Source of the DNA: Lachnospiraceae bacterium UBA4338
GTDB lineage: Bacteria; Bacillota; Clostridia; Lachnospirales; Lachnospiraceae
DNA: 64,000 nucleotides
Assembly: GCA_002393735.1 (NCBI GenBank)
Contig: DGTK01000013.1
Span: forward strand, 62,001-126,000
Reading direction: 5' to 3'
In this document: piece by piece, positions 1-9,328 of the stretch
Position numbering within the stretch: position 1 is the first letter of the stretch
How the letters are laid out: every line of letters starts with the position of its first letter
Made by a program: the position numbers and the translations under genes
Notes under the pieces: model-generated
The model's input: only the letters and a program-made list of their open reading frames with translations
What the model was told of the DNA's origin: nothing
Databases searched by the model: none

Positions 1-2580
1 GGCAATCTCAGGGCTGAATAATCTTGCCTTAAAGAGGCCTCTTGCTCTTCCCACAAAGCCGTTATCTCCCGCATTCTTCTGGAACATACCGTCCGACATT
101 CTCCAGGTAAGATTACCAATACGGTAAATGTTGGCCTTAAGACCTTCGGAACGAGCCTTAAGCACTGCTTCTTCTGCCTTATATTTGGAATGAATATAAA
201 CATTCTGAACATAGTCCTGTCCGATATCTAAGATAAATTCATCAAAGACCTGATCGGTTTTTGGAATTGAAACAGTACCCACACCATTAACAGATGCTGT
301 TGATGTATAATGAAGCACTGCCTTGGCATCCTTACAGAAATTAATTACATTCTGTGTACCCTTAACATTGGTTCTTTCAAAATCTTCATAATGACCTGCA
401 TGATGTACATTGGCTGCAGTATGAATAACTGTATCAACCTTATGTACCAGGATTTCATATTCTTCATCACTTAAACCAAACTTAGGTTTTTCTATATCGC
501 CCTTAACAACTTTATATTTAAAATATTTATACTTATCAGGGAAATACCTTCCCAGAGTCTGACGAAGTCTATCTTCATTTCTTACAAGACATACAACATT
601 TAAGTTTCTTGAAAGAAGTTCTCTCAAGATGTGAGCGCCAAGGAAACCTGTGGCACCTGTCAAGAGAATTCTCTTATTGGTCGGATTATAAAAGAGGTTG
701 GCATTTTGCTTAATAAGTTCATTAACATCCACACTTCTGTCATCTTCCACTGCCTCATCATTATTGGCCATATATCTTGCAAGGGCCTTAGGTGTCGGGA
801 ATTCATAGATTTCCTGAGCATCCACGCCAAGCATTGCTGCTATTTCAAAAGCAGATAAGGAATCGCCACCCATCTCAAAGAAGTCATTTAGAATACCAAC
901 CTTCTTATTAAGCACTCTTTCATAGGCATCGACTATTCTCTTCTCAGCCGCGTTGGTGGGCTCCACATATTTAACTTCATTCTTGCCAAGTTGTTCATTA
1001 ATAAGCTTCATTAATTCATGACGCTTAATCTTCATTGTAGTTGTCTTCGGAAACTCTTTATGAGTGAAATTAATGAATGTTACCTTCTTGTAAGTTGGCA
1101 TGGATTCATTGATTTTCTTAATCTCATTTTCAATGACTTTCTTCTTCTCCCTGTCTCCCGGATTATTCGGAAGCACAAGCACGCAGAGTCTTCCCTTGTC
1201 CGCATAAACAAAGGAATCCTTAACTCCGTCAATTACATTGAATCTGTCCTCAAGTTCCTCAGGATAAATATTCTTACCATTATCAAGAATGATGATATTC
1301 TTGCATCTTCCTGTTATATATAAAAATCCGTCTTCATCCACATGTCCCAAATCGCCTGTATGGAACCATCCGTCCTTGATAACCTCTTTGGTTGCCGCCT
1401 CGTTCTTGTAGTAGCCAAGCATTACGCCGCTACCCTTAACCACAACCTCGCCGTTATCAATATCAAGTTCCATGGTTCTGATTGGCTTACCAACAGAGCC
1501 TACCCTGTTAAACTCAGGATTATTTGCTGCAACCAGTGGTGCGCACTCAGTTAAGCCATAACCCTGGTATACATTAATTCCAAACTGGTCAAAATACTCG
1601 CATATTTCAGCTCTTAAAGCAGCTCCCCCGACTACCACATTGGTAAGTCTGCCACCAAATTTATCAATAAGGGATTTGAAGATTCTTCTTCTGGCGTCGA
1701 TTTTGAGCTTTGATAATCTCTTAACCGTCTTGTATCCACGGTTCATTTTCTTTCTTGTTTTGGAGTCTTCCTCAGCCTCTTTAATCTTCTTATAGAAAAC
1801 CTCTGCAATTGCAGGCACAATCAGGATAACTGACGGTTTGAAGAAGTTCATGTTATCCACGATTTTTTCAAGTTTATCATTTATACAGATAGTCGCGCCG
1901 TAGGCTAAAATACCCAGGTTATCAACTGTCAGCTCAAATGTATGATTAATAGGAAGTACGCTTAAGACCACCTTCTCGCCATCCACATTTGATGCATAAT
2001 CAAGGTGGTAAATCTCCCTGATGTTACTTACGATATTGTCCTGGGATAGCATAACGCCCTTGCTTGCGCCAGTGGTTCCTGATGTGAAGAGAATTTCGGC
2101 TACTGAGTGAATGTCGGTGTCGGGTATTTTGCCCTCTTTTGTACACAAAAGACCTGTAAAATCCCTGGCGGACATGTCCTTGATACTCTTGACATTTTCG
2201 ATATTCTTCTTGGCTTTGGCTGCGATTTCTTCATATGCATTGTCATAAAAAATCACATCTACATCGCCGCATTTAAAGAGATTCATCATCTCTTCTTCAA
2301 GCAGCATCTTGTCAATTGGAATAACAACATTACCGCTGACAATAACAGCCAAAAAAGACACAACCCATTCGTAGCTTGTGCCCCCTAAAAGTGCAATGTG
2401 CCTCTCCTTATAACCTCTTTTTACGAAATAACTGGCAAGGCCGTAAACGTCATCTCGTAAGTTCTTATAAGTCCTGGAATCAACACTTTCTTCACGGAAG
2501 AATCTGTAGGCCACCCTCGGGCCATACTTCTCTCCGATTTCATCCACAAATTCCCTAATTGTCCTGACTTCTGTCTCCAT
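1..2580 (-). CDS. Adenylation - carrier protein - thioester reductase protein (CAR-like), 3' part outside window
   Basis: The 860 codons visible read without a stop from an ATG at 2580, which has an AGGGGAC ribosome site just upstream; the C terminus lies beyond position 1. Residues ~1-520 are an acyl-adenylating domain: LFTSGTTGASKGV (~164-176), YGLTECAP, TGDLGHVDEDGF and a late catalytic lysine near TTMKIKRHEL. Residues ~545-600 are a phosphopantetheine carrier domain with GGDSL (Ser ~571). From ~635 a NAD(P)-binding reductase domain follows, with LLTGATGFLGAHIL and a Y-x3-K pair in YIHSKYKAEE. The order matches carboxylic acid reductases and minimal NRPS-like A-T-R proteins: an acid is activated, held as a thioester and released as aldehyde or alcohol. 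The adenylation domain looks more like long-chain acyl-CoA synthetases than like an amino-acid-loading domain, so a fatty acid is a reasonable guess. The substrate is not proven. Confidence 0.85.
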   Translation of the reverse strand, partial: METEVRTIREFVDEIGEKYGPRVAYRFFREESVDSRTYKNLRDDVYGLASYFVKRGYKERHIALLGGTSYEWVVSFLAVIVSGNVVIPIDKMLLEEEMMNLFKCGDVDVIFYDNAYEEIAAKAKKNIENVKSIKDMSARDFTGLLCTKEGKIPDTDIHSVAEILFTSGTTGASKGVMLSQDNIVSNIREIYHLDYASNVDGEKVVLSVLPINHTFELTVDNLGILAYGATICINDKLEKIVDNMNFFKPSVILIVPAIAEVFYKKIKEAEEDSKTRKKMNRGYKTVKRLSKLKIDARRRIFKSLIDKFGGRLTNVVVGGAALRAEICEYFDQFGINVYQGYGLTECAPLVAANNPEFNRVGSVGKPIRTMELDIDNGEVVVKGSGVMLGYYKNEAATKEVIKDGWFHTGDLGHVDEDGFLYITGRCKNIIILDNGKNIYPEELEDRFNVIDGVKDSFVYADKGRLCVLVLPNNPGDREKKKVIENEIKKINESMPTYKKVTFINFTHKEFPKTTTMKIKRHELMKLINEQLGKNEVKYVEPTNAAEKRIVDAYERVLNKKVGILNDFFEMGGDSLSAFEIAAMLGVDAQEIYEFPTPKALARYMANNDEAVEDDRSVDVNELIKQNANLFYNPTNKRILLTGATGFLGAHILRELLSRNLNVVCLVRNEDRLRQTLGRYFPDKYKYFKYKVVKGDIEKPKFGLSDEEYEILVHKVDTVIHTAANVHHAGHYEDFERTNVKGTQNVINFCKDAKAVLHYTSTASVNGVGTVSIPKTDQVFDEFILDIGQDYVQNVYIHSKYKAEEAVLKARSEGLKANIYRIGNLTWRMSDGMFQKNAGDNGFVGRARGLFKARLFSPEIA

Positions 2581-2596
2581 TAAAGTCCCCTAAAAA

Positions 2597-3391
2597 TTAA
2601 TCTTTCAGTCCCAAAACTCTTGCTGCATTATCATGAAGAATCATCTTATTTACCTCATCACCCAGGCCTAAATTTAAGAATCTCTTAAGCTCACTTTCCG
2701 GTGTCCACATTGGAAAATCACTGCCGAAGAAAAATCTGTCCGGTCCGAAATAATCGATAAATCTTTTTGCTGTTGATTTATCAAGCGCAAAAAGTGATGA
2801 ACTTGTATCATAGTAAACATTATCAAGTTTCGGATTGTGTATTGAATCTGCCCATCTCTGATATCCGCCAAAATGAGCCGCAAATATGGTAAGTTCAGGA
2901 ATCTCTCTTGCAACCTTTACCATTCTTGCAGGCGCAGAATAATCGTATCTGTCATCTCCCATATGGAATAAAACAGCAAGGCCATTCTTCGCAATTTCCT
3001 TATAAATTGGCATCTGTTTTGGATCGTCGATGTCAATTTTCTGCATGTCATGATGGAACTTAATTCCGGTAAATCCAAGTTCCTTAACTCTTTGAATTTC
3101 CTCTTTGTAATTGTCGTAATCTCTGTGCATTGCACCAAAAACCACGAATTTATCAGGGTGCGCATTAAGTGATTCAGATAAGAAGTTATTAATGCTTTCT
3201 ACCTGCTTTGGTGCCAGGGCTGATGAACATACCAGCACCTTTCCTGACTCAATTTTGGCTTCCTCTTTTAAAAGTGTATTAACACTTGCATCACAGTCCA
3301 TATGAAGACCGTAGAATTCGCCGATGGATGCGGCTGCGCGGTCGGCGATTTTGTCAGGGAAAATGTGACTATGCATATCAATTATTTTCAC
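2597..3391 (-). CDS. Amidohydrolase family 2 TIM-barrel hydrolase
   Basis: The 264-residue protein starts at a GTG (3391) preceded by AGAGGAAAC and overlaps the end of lspA by 14 bases. The N terminus MKIIDMHSHIFPD carries the His-x-His metal site at the end of strand 1. Further histidines sit in IKFHHDM and IFAAHFGGY, and FFGSDFPMW supplies the usual C-terminal aspartate. This layout fits the amidohydrolase_2 (PF04909) family, which includes decarboxylases and lactonases acting on small carboxylates. The substrate cannot be read from sequence. Its overlap with lspA suggests co-transcription, not shared function. Confidence 0.8.
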   Translation of the reverse strand: MKIIDMHSHIFPDKIADRAAASIGEFYGLHMDCDASVNTLLKEEAKIESGKVLVCSSALAPKQVESINNFLSESLNAHPDKFVVFGAMHRDYDNYKEEIQRVKELGFTGIKFHHDMQKIDIDDPKQMPIYKEIAKNGLAVLFHMGDDRYDYSAPARMVKVAREIPELTIFAAHFGGYQRWADSIHNPKLDNVYYDTSSSLFALDKSTAKRFIDYFGPDRFFFGSDFPMWTPESELKRFLNLGLGDEVNKMILHDNAARVLGLKD

Positions 3392-4007
3392 TGTCTGTTT
3401 CCTCTTCTTTCTTTATGATATTTTCTTCAATCTTCCCTTTGTCTTCCTGAAATCCAAAATGCTCGTCCTTAACTAACCAGAGCGAAAGCATTAATAATAC
3501 ACATCCAACCGTTATGCAGCTGTCAGCCACATTGAATACCGGAAAATCAATGCACTTAACATATATCATGTCAACTACAACGCCTTTGAACAGTTCACCC
3601 CTGAATATTCTGTCCACAAGGTTTCCGAATCCGCCGCCTACCATCAGAATAAGAGGCAGACGAATAAGCCAGGATCCCTTAACCTGACCGGATCTGAAAT
3701 ATAAAAAAGTAAATACTGCTATGGCAATTACTGCTACTGATATAAGCACTACCTGATTGCCTGCAAACATACCCCAGGCCATACCCTGATTATATACAAG
3801 GTGCCACTCGATGATTTGGTCAATTACGGGAATGCCCTCGCCGGTAACTGCAGGCGGGTTTGAAAAGAAGTTAATAAATCCTTTCTCTCCCGTGATGGCA
3901 GCTTCGCTTAAATTAAGAAGCGCAATATACTTGGTCCACTGATCCAGAATGATCAGGAAAAGCGAACCAAGGAAATATGCAATTATTTTCTTTGTTTTGA
4001 AACTCAT
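3378..4007 (-). CDS. lspA: Lipoprotein signal peptidase (SPase II)
   Basis: LspA is the membrane aspartyl protease that cuts the signal peptide of prolipoproteins after lipid attachment. The 209-residue protein has four hydrophobic segments and both catalytic motifs: GGGFGNLVDRIFRG and VFNVADSCITVG, with Asp in NLVDR and VADS. It is longer than the usual ~160 residues because of an insertion near residues 35-60 (KGFINFFSNPPAVTGEG region) and a charged C-terminal tail rich in Glu and Lys. I prefer the ATG at 4007 to the TTG three bases earlier because AAGG lies at better spacing. It sits 10 bases downstream of asnA. Confidence 0.93.
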   Translation of the reverse strand: MSFKTKKIIAYFLGSLFLIILDQWTKYIALLNLSEAAITGEKGFINFFSNPPAVTGEGIPVIDQIIEWHLVYNQGMAWGMFAGNQVVLISVAVIAIAVFTFLYFRSGQVKGSWLIRLPLILMVGGGFGNLVDRIFRGELFKGVVVDMIYVKCIDFPVFNVADSCITVGCVLLMLSLWLVKDEHFGFQEDKGKIEENIIKKEEETDSENN

Positions 4008-4017
4008 CAAAATATCC

Positions 4018-5028
4018 TTATAAAAGATTTATTCCATTGGCAGAAGCTATGTCAATAACTTCCTTAGGCCAGATACTTGACTGTACCTCGCCGATGTGTG
4101 CTCTTTGTAAGAAGAACATACAGATACGGCTCTGTCCGATACCGCCGCCGATGGTATATGGAAGTTTGCCCTCTAAGATTCCCTTCTGGAATGGAAGCTC
4201 TGCTCTTTCAGGGCATCCTGCCTTATCCAGCTGCTCCTTAAGGCTTACCTCATCAACTCTGATACCCATGGAACTAAGCTCCAAGCTGCTTCCAAGGATT
4301 GGATAGAATACGATGATGTCACCGTTAAGTGCCCAGTCATCATAGTCTGGAGCTCTTCCGTCATGCTTCTCACCTGAAAGAAGTTTGTCACCAATCTGCA
4401 TAATGAATACGGCGCCTTTTTCCTTGGCAATCAGTGTTTCTCTTTCCTTTGGAGTCTTGTCAGGCCATCTGTCCTCCAGTTCCTGAGTAGTTATGAAACT
4501 AATCTCGTTTGGAAGGAACGGGTCCATGAAATGATATTTGCCGCACATATAATATTCTGTCTGCTTAATCGCCATATAAATGCGGAATACTGTCTCTTTA
4601 AGAGTATCGATATTACGTTCTGACTTGTCGATGATTTTTTCCCAGTCCCACTGGTCTACGTAGATTGAGTGAATGTTGTCTGTGTCCTCATCCCTACGAA
4701 TCGCAGTCATATCAGTATAAAGGCCTTCGCCTTTCTTAAAACCGTATTCCTTAAGAGCCATTCTCTTCCACTTTGCCAGAGAGTGCACAATTTCAACCTC
4801 TCTGTCATCCTGCTCCCTGATTCCGAAAGTTACAGGTCTTTCAACGCCGTTTAAGTTGTCGTTAAGACCGCTTTCCGGGAATACGAAAAGTGGAGCCGAT
4901 ACACGTGTAAGTCCAAGTGCATCAGACAATGCTCTCTCGAAATAGTCCTTTACTTCCTTAATTGCTTTTTCAGTCTCTTTAATGGATTGTGGGCTCTTGT
5001 AGCCCTTTGGTACGAAAATTTTATCCAT
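4018..5028 (-). CDS. asnA: Aspartate-ammonia ligase (asparagine synthetase A)
   Basis: AsnA makes asparagine from aspartate, ammonia and ATP. The 336-residue product begins [13 protein letters not shown], the standard start of the family, at the ATG at 5028, which has AAGGAG at good spacing. The frame stays open to 5157, but the extra 43 residues are low-complexity and unlike AsnA. Class II aminoacyl-tRNA-synthetase-like signatures are present: [28 protein letters not shown] and, near the C terminus, [14 protein letters not shown]. It follows asnS on the same strand, so the window groups asparagine synthesis with asparagine charging. I see no T-box leader in the spacer. Confidence 0.95.
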   Translation of the reverse strand: MDKIFVPKGYKSPQSIKETEKAIKEVKDYFERALSDALGLTRVSAPLFVFPESGLNDNLNGVERPVTFGIREQDDREVEIVHSLAKWKRMALKEYGFKKGEGLYTDMTAIRRDEDTDNIHSIYVDQWDWEKIIDKSERNIDTLKETVFRIYMAIKQTEYYMCGKYHFMDPFLPNEISFITTQELEDRWPDKTPKERETLIAKEKGAVFIMQIGDKLLSGEKHDGRAPDYDDWALNGDIIVFYPILGSSLELSSMGIRVDEVSLKEQLDKAGCPERAELPFQKGILEGKLPYTIGGGIGQSRICMFFLQRAHIGEVQSSIWPKEVIDIASANGINLL

Positions 5029-5165
5029 TGTTTTGTTCTCCTTAACACATTTATCAAATATATTTCCGCTCGCGTCTCGTCCAAATCTACTCTTCGAAAG
5101 CTGCACTAACGTGATAATCGCTTTCTCAGAGCAATTTGTCCTCGCGCTCGCTTGCAATATTCTTT

Positions 5166-5247
5166 AATGGGTGGGGTCCCAAGGTGTAGCCCTCTTGCGT
5201 ATTATGACAGGGCATCTTGGGTGGGGTGCCGGGGCGAAGGGGCGGCA
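5166..5247 (-). repeat. C-rich post-stop repeat element, copy A (after asnS)
   Basis: Read on the + strand, GGGTGGGGT occurs at 5169 and again at 5219, about 50 bases apart, and the block ends GGGGCGGC right at the stop of asnS. On the transcribed minus strand the block is C-rich and begins directly after the TAA of asnS. The same layout and core words recur after the DUF5711 gene and after pfkA. The block contrasts strongly with the A/T-rich genes around it. I see no intrinsic terminator for asnS, so a Rho-utilisation role is possible. The remaining spacer up to the asnA start shows no gene. Confidence 0.7.
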
Positions 5248-5248
5248 A

Positions 5249-6640
5249 TTATAACTCGCAGTTGTTTACTGTACGCGGGAATGGGATAACGTCGCGGATG
5301 TTACCCATACCTGTCAGGTACATAATAGCGCGCTCAAATCCAAGCCCAAATCCGGCATGGCGTGCCGAACCATATCTTCTCAAATCAAGATAAAATCCAT
5401 AATCCTCTTCCTTAAGTCCAAGTTCATTCATTCTCTTAAGCAAAAGATCAAGATTATCCTCTCTCTGTGAACCACCAATAATCTCACCAATACCAGGAAC
5501 CAGGCAGTCCATGGCAGCTACAGTCTTACCATCCTCATTCAGCTTCATATAGAATGCCTTAATCTCCTTTGGATAATCTGTAACGAAAACAGGTCTTTTG
5601 AAGATTTCTTCTGTAAGATATCTCTCATGCTCAGTCTGAAGATCTGATCCCCATTCAACCTTATATTCAAACTTATCATTATTCTTCTTAAGAAGTTCAA
5701 TCGCCTCAGTATAAGTAACTCTTCCGAAATCTGAATTAGCCACATGCTCAAGTCTCTCAATAAGACCTTTATCCACGAAATTATTGAAAAACTGCATTTC
5801 TTCAGGTGCATTCTCAAGCACGTATTTAATGATATATTTAATCATTGCCTCAGCAAGTTCCATATCATCTTCAAGATCCGCAAAAGCAATTTCCGGCTCA
5901 ATCATCCAGAACTCAGCAGCATGACGTGTTGTATTGGAATTCTCTGCTCTGAATGTAGGTCCGAAGGTGTAGATATTTCTAAATGCCATTGCATATGTCT
6001 CACCATTAAGCTGACCTGATACAGTAAGATTGGTTGGCTTATTGAAGAAATCTTTTGTGAAATCAACCTTTCCATCTTCTGTCATTGGAACATTGCTTAA
6101 ATCCATAGTTGTAACCTGGAACATCTCACCTGCGCCTTCACAGTCAGAACCTGTGATAAGTGGTGTGTGTACATATACGAAATCTCTTTCCTGGAAGAAT
6201 TTGTGGATTGCATATGCACATAAAGAACGTACTCTGAATACTGCCTGGAATGTGTTGGTTCTAGGACGAAGATGAGTAATTGTTCTTAAATATTCCATTG
6301 AATGTCTCTTCTTCTGAAGCGGATAATCAGGTGTTGAATCGCCTTCAATCTCGATGTTCTCGGCCTGAATCTCGTAAGGCTGCTTAGCTTCCGGTGTAGG
6401 AATAAGCTTACCCTTAACGATAACAGCCGCTCCTATATTAATCTTGCAAATATTAGAGAAATTCTCCAGATTATCTGAATAAACTACCTGGATTGGCTCA
6501 AAAAATGTACCATCTGAAATAACCAGGAAACCAAAATTCTTGGAGTCACGATTATTCCTAACCCAGCCTGCAACTTCTACCTGATTGTTCAGGTATTTGT
6601 CCTTGTTACGATGAATTTCTCTTAATTCAATTGTTTTCAT
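5249..6640 (-). CDS. asnS: Asparaginyl-tRNA synthetase
   Basis: AsnRS charges tRNA-Asn with asparagine. The 463-residue length is typical for bacteria. Residues ~17-100 form the OB-fold anticodon-binding domain ([17 protein letters not shown]). The class II catalytic domain follows, with [21 protein letters not shown] (motif 2 region) and [13 protein letters not shown] near the C terminus (motif 3). The strict class II insert [18 protein letters not shown] is also present. The ATG at 6640 has a purine-rich site, AAAGGAAAA. Its stop codon abuts repeat copy A. Confidence 0.96.
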   Translation of the reverse strand: MKTIELREIHRNKDKYLNNQVEVAGWVRNNRDSKNFGFLVISDGTFFEPIQVVYSDNLENFSNICKINIGAAVIVKGKLIPTPEAKQPYEIQAENIEIEGDSTPDYPLQKKRHSMEYLRTITHLRPRTNTFQAVFRVRSLCAYAIHKFFQERDFVYVHTPLITGSDCEGAGEMFQVTTMDLSNVPMTEDGKVDFTKDFFNKPTNLTVSGQLNGETYAMAFRNIYTFGPTFRAENSNTTRHAAEFWMIEPEIAFADLEDDMELAEAMIKYIIKYVLENAPEEMQFFNNFVDKGLIERLEHVANSDFGRVTYTEAIELLKKNNDKFEYKVEWGSDLQTEHERYLTEEIFKRPVFVTDYPKEIKAFYMKLNEDGKTVAAMDCLVPGIGEIIGGSQREDNLDLLLKRMNELGLKEEDYGFYLDLRRYGSARHAGFGLGFERAIMYLTGMGNIRDVIPFPRTVNNCEL

Positions 6641-6674
6641 ATATATATTTTCCTTTCAAGAAATATGTTTAACC

Positions 6675-6960
6675 ATCCCCCTCCCGCTGCGCGGGAGTGA
6701 GGTGGATAATTTTCTAAGTTGGTGCCCGGTGCTCGCGGGCGCGAGGGCGTCCCGACAGCGCGGCCTGTCTGGCATGGCGCGGCCTGTTTGGCTTGTGGCG
6801 TGGCCTGTTTGGCGTAGCGCGGTGGCCGCGTTTAGTTTTGGCGTAGGCGGTCCCGACGGCCTTGCGTTAGTCTACAGGGCAGCATGGGTGGGCACCGGGC
6901 GGCCTTGCGTAAGTGTTCAAGACAGCTTGGGTGGGGTCCCGGGGTGTGGGCGGGGAGGGA
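6675..6960 (-). repeat. GC-rich intergenic block with C-rich post-stop repeat, copy B (after DUF5711 gene)
   Basis: This 290-base spacer is far richer in G/C than its neighbours. A short palindrome CTCCCGCTGCGCGGGAG lies at 6681-6697. From ~6757 to 6815 the word GCGGCCTGTCTGGC and close variants (GCGGCCTGTTTGGC, GTGGCCTGTTTGGC) repeats three times. From ~6860 two units of the post-stop repeat occur: CCTTGCGTTAG..CAGCATGGGTGGG and CCTTGCGTAAG..CAGCTTGGGTGGGG, 43 bases apart. The second ends exactly at the TAA of the DUF5711 gene. Short + strand ORFs through this block look like by-products of its composition. Confidence 0.7.
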
Positions 6961-8232
6961 TTACTCCAGCTCAACCACTCTCATCGAATCAGAAGACACA
7001 AGTATAAACCTGTTTGCGATATTCGTCGGTACCATCGTAATGATACTGTTATCGAAACCACCTTCAAACTTATCCATCGAACCAATACTTCTAATCAGGC
7101 ACTTATCCGGTCCATATACAACGACTCTCTTGCCATCAAAGAATATATCAGTAAAACTATCCGCATAATAAATCGTATCTTTCAAACTTCCACCGGCATC
7201 ATAGATATTAATTTTATATCTGGCCTCAACATCAGTATCCGTATTATTAAATACAACAGCCACATGGCTCTCCCCAAAATAAACCGCCTTGATCTCTTCA
7301 TTAATCATGACATCCATTTTACTTTCAGGATACTGATCTCCTCCGTAGAACATCAGTCTGTTATCAGCCACAGCGCATGCCTTGGAAGATGACAGGAATT
7401 TAAGTTCCGGCACAACCGCATCAGCGTATGAATACTCACTAACTAAGTTATCCGTGCTATTTTGTCCAACCGCTCCAAAATTATAGAAAGCAACTGACGT
7501 ACTAAACTGCGTTCCGCCTACAAAGAGATAGGATACTTCCACAAGATATCCCGTCGGCGAAATCGCTATATCAATAGGATAACCGCTGTTTGCCATGGTA
7601 GTACTGAATGATGCAGCAAGCCAGTCATTCTGCTCCTTGGTAAAGTCATAGACATAAATCTGCGTCTGCAGTGAATTATCTACAATAACAGCTGCGCACT
7701 GACGCCTTGAAACCGCCACATTACGAATCGGCTTATCTGTCGAAACCTTGGCAATGAGGCCTTCTTCATTAAACATATAGAGGGTACTGCCATTGTAATC
7801 CGCAAGTCCCAGAATATTATCATCAATCTCAATCATGGGATTCTGCATCTGGTAAGTTTCATTCCAGACCACATCACCCTTGCTGTTGATACATTTAATT
7901 CCGTCATTATTATATACAACCACCGAGTTGTTCAGTCTCACAGCCTGCGAATTGGATGTGATGGTGTTGTCGTACTGGGCGACGATTTTGTAAGAAGAGT
8001 AATGACGATTTGACAGCCATGTTCCAAAAACCCCGATGAGCACTACAAAAATCACCACCCAAAAACCAATGAAAACCACCTTTTTAATGGTCTCCTTCAT
8101 GATCTGACGGTCGTTAGCCTCCACGTCAGACATCTGGCGCTTCTTTCTCTTCTTCGGATTAAGCGTAACCTTCTTAACTGAACCAATTGGAGTTATATTA
8201 TCTTTTTTCTTTTTTCCAAATCCTTTAGCCAC
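6961..8232 (-). CDS. DUF5711 family membrane-anchored beta-propeller-like protein
   Basis: The 423-residue protein has a very basic N terminus (KKKKDN, NPKKRKKRQ), one transmembrane helix at ~52-75 (VVFIGFWVVIFVVLIGVFG) and a large extracytoplasmic part. That part shows repeated short strands (VVVYNNDGIKCINSKGDVVW; ILGLADYNGSTLYMFNEEG; AVAVSRRQ-like stretches), as in PQQ/beta-propeller proteins. The pattern matches the DUF5711 family, common in Clostridia and of unknown function. The topology suggests a surface or septal protein with its propeller outside. It lies 12 bases downstream of galM, and repeat copy B starts right after its stop. Confidence 0.7.
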   Translation of the reverse strand: MAKGFGKKKKDNITPIGSVKKVTLNPKKRKKRQMSDVEANDRQIMKETIKKVVFIGFWVVIFVVLIGVFGTWLSNRHYSSYKIVAQYDNTITSNSQAVRLNNSVVVYNNDGIKCINSKGDVVWNETYQMQNPMIEIDDNILGLADYNGSTLYMFNEEGLIAKVSTDKPIRNVAVSRRQCAAVIVDNSLQTQIYVYDFTKEQNDWLAASFSTTMANSGYPIDIAISPTGYLVEVSYLFVGGTQFSTSVAFYNFGAVGQNSTDNLVSEYSYADAVVPELKFLSSSKACAVADNRLMFYGGDQYPESKMDVMINEEIKAVYFGESHVAVVFNNTDTDVEARYKINIYDAGGSLKDTIYYADSFTDIFFDGKRVVVYGPDKCLIRSIGSMDKFEGGFDNSIITMVPTNIANRFILVSSDSMRVVELE

Positions 8233-8244
8233 TTCTTCTAATCC

Positions 8245-9300
8245 TTATTTGAAAATAGAAAATGCATAAGTAGTCGTTGTCTTATAGGCCTTCTCAGGTC
8301 CGTAAACGGCCTGTGGGAAGTTCTTCTCGTTAGCTACATTCGGATAGAACTGAGTCTCTAAGCATAAGCCCTGTCTTGGTCCGTAAGGCACCTTACCCTT
8401 GGCAGCCTTCTCCCCAACCCAGTTTCCTGTGTAGAACTGAATGCCCGGAAGATCTGTATATGTATCCATTTTGATATGTGATACATCATCCCAGAGTGTT
8501 GCAACCAGGCGGTTCTTACCGTTGTAATTATTGAGAACCATGTTGATATCATAGCCGTTGCAATACTCAATCATTTTATTATTAAATGTGAATTTCTCGC
8601 ACACTTCCCGGCCTTCCTTATTTGTGAAGTCCATCGGAGTTCCCTTAACCTTGGCGATTTTGCCGGTAGGGATTCCGCCCTTGTGAATAGGTGTGTAATT
8701 ATCCGCATTAATCCATAATCTTTCATGTAAAATATTGGTATCATCATGACCATTAAGCGCAAAATATGTATGGTTGGTCATGTTGATAACTGTCTCTTTA
8801 TCTGTATCTGACTCATAAGAAATTATGAGTTCGTCTTTGTCTGTGAAGGTGTATGTAACGGAGACGCGCATTTTGCCCGGATGCCCCATTTCCTTATCCT
8901 TCTTAAGAAGAGTAAGCATAACGGAATCCTTGCCCTTTTTAGCCTTCCAGAGTCTCTTCTGGAAACCTTCCTTCGCGCTGGTGTGAAGATTGTTCACGCC
9001 GTCATTAACCTCAAGCTTATATTTCTTATCCCCTATGGCAAAAGCCGCGCCCGCAGTTCTATTGGCAATCGGTCCCACGATGGCACCATAACAGTTTACG
9101 TCTTTGGTATAAGGCTTAACTTTGTCGAAGCCCAAAACCACATCCTTTGGATTGCCATCTTTATCCTTGATAATCAGTTTAACGATAATACCGCCAAAAT
9201 CAGTGATTGCAACCTGGTTGCCATTCTTGTTGGTAATGGTATAAAGATGAGTCATCTCACCTGTAGCAAGTGTTCCAAAATCCTCAACTGTAATTCCCAA
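8245..9300 (-). CDS. galM: Aldose 1-epimerase (galactose mutarotase)
   Basis: GalM interconverts the alpha and beta anomers of galactose or glucose. The 351-residue length is typical. The active-site pattern is visible: NRTAGAAFAIGDKKYKLEVN near residue 80, the catalytic His in MTNHTYFALNG, an aspartate in NGYDIN, and the late catalytic Glu in GLCLETQFYPN. The N terminus (TLYTITNKNG-type, ITDFGGII) also matches. No other Leloir gene is nearby, so it seems to be a stand-alone sugar enzyme. The start at 9300 has AGGAGGTAGAATATT upstream, a strong ribosome site. Confidence 0.93.
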   Translation of the reverse strand: MGITVEDFGTLATGEMTHLYTITNKNGNQVAITDFGGIIVKLIIKDKDGNPKDVVLGFDKVKPYTKDVNCYGAIVGPIANRTAGAAFAIGDKKYKLEVNDGVNNLHTSAKEGFQKRLWKAKKGKDSVMLTLLKKDKEMGHPGKMRVSVTYTFTDKDELIISYESDTDKETVINMTNHTYFALNGHDDTNILHERLWINADNYTPIHKGGIPTGKIAKVKGTPMDFTNKEGREVCEKFTFNNKMIEYCNGYDINMVLNNYNGKNRLVATLWDDVSHIKMDTYTDLPGIQFYTGNWVGEKAAKGKVPYGPRQGLCLETQFYPNVANEKNFPQAVYGPEKAYKTTTTYAFSIFK

Positions 9301-9328
9301 TATTCTACCTCCTGTTACGCCTTAAGCG

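Noticed and set aside
4018..5157. Longer 379-residue AsnA starting at 5157
   Set aside because: The first 43 residues do not look like AsnA, and a strong ribosome site is found before the internal ATG at 5028.
5029..5248. T-box or other amino-acid riboswitch in front of asnA
   Set aside because: The T-box consensus (AGGGTGGNACCGCG on the transcribed strand) is absent. GGGTGGGGT is on the other strand and belongs to the repeat family.
6702..7392. Overlapping + strand ORFs of 94-159 codons
   Set aside because: They run through GC-rich repeats and antisense to the DUF5711 gene, lack family features and have no credible ribosome sites.
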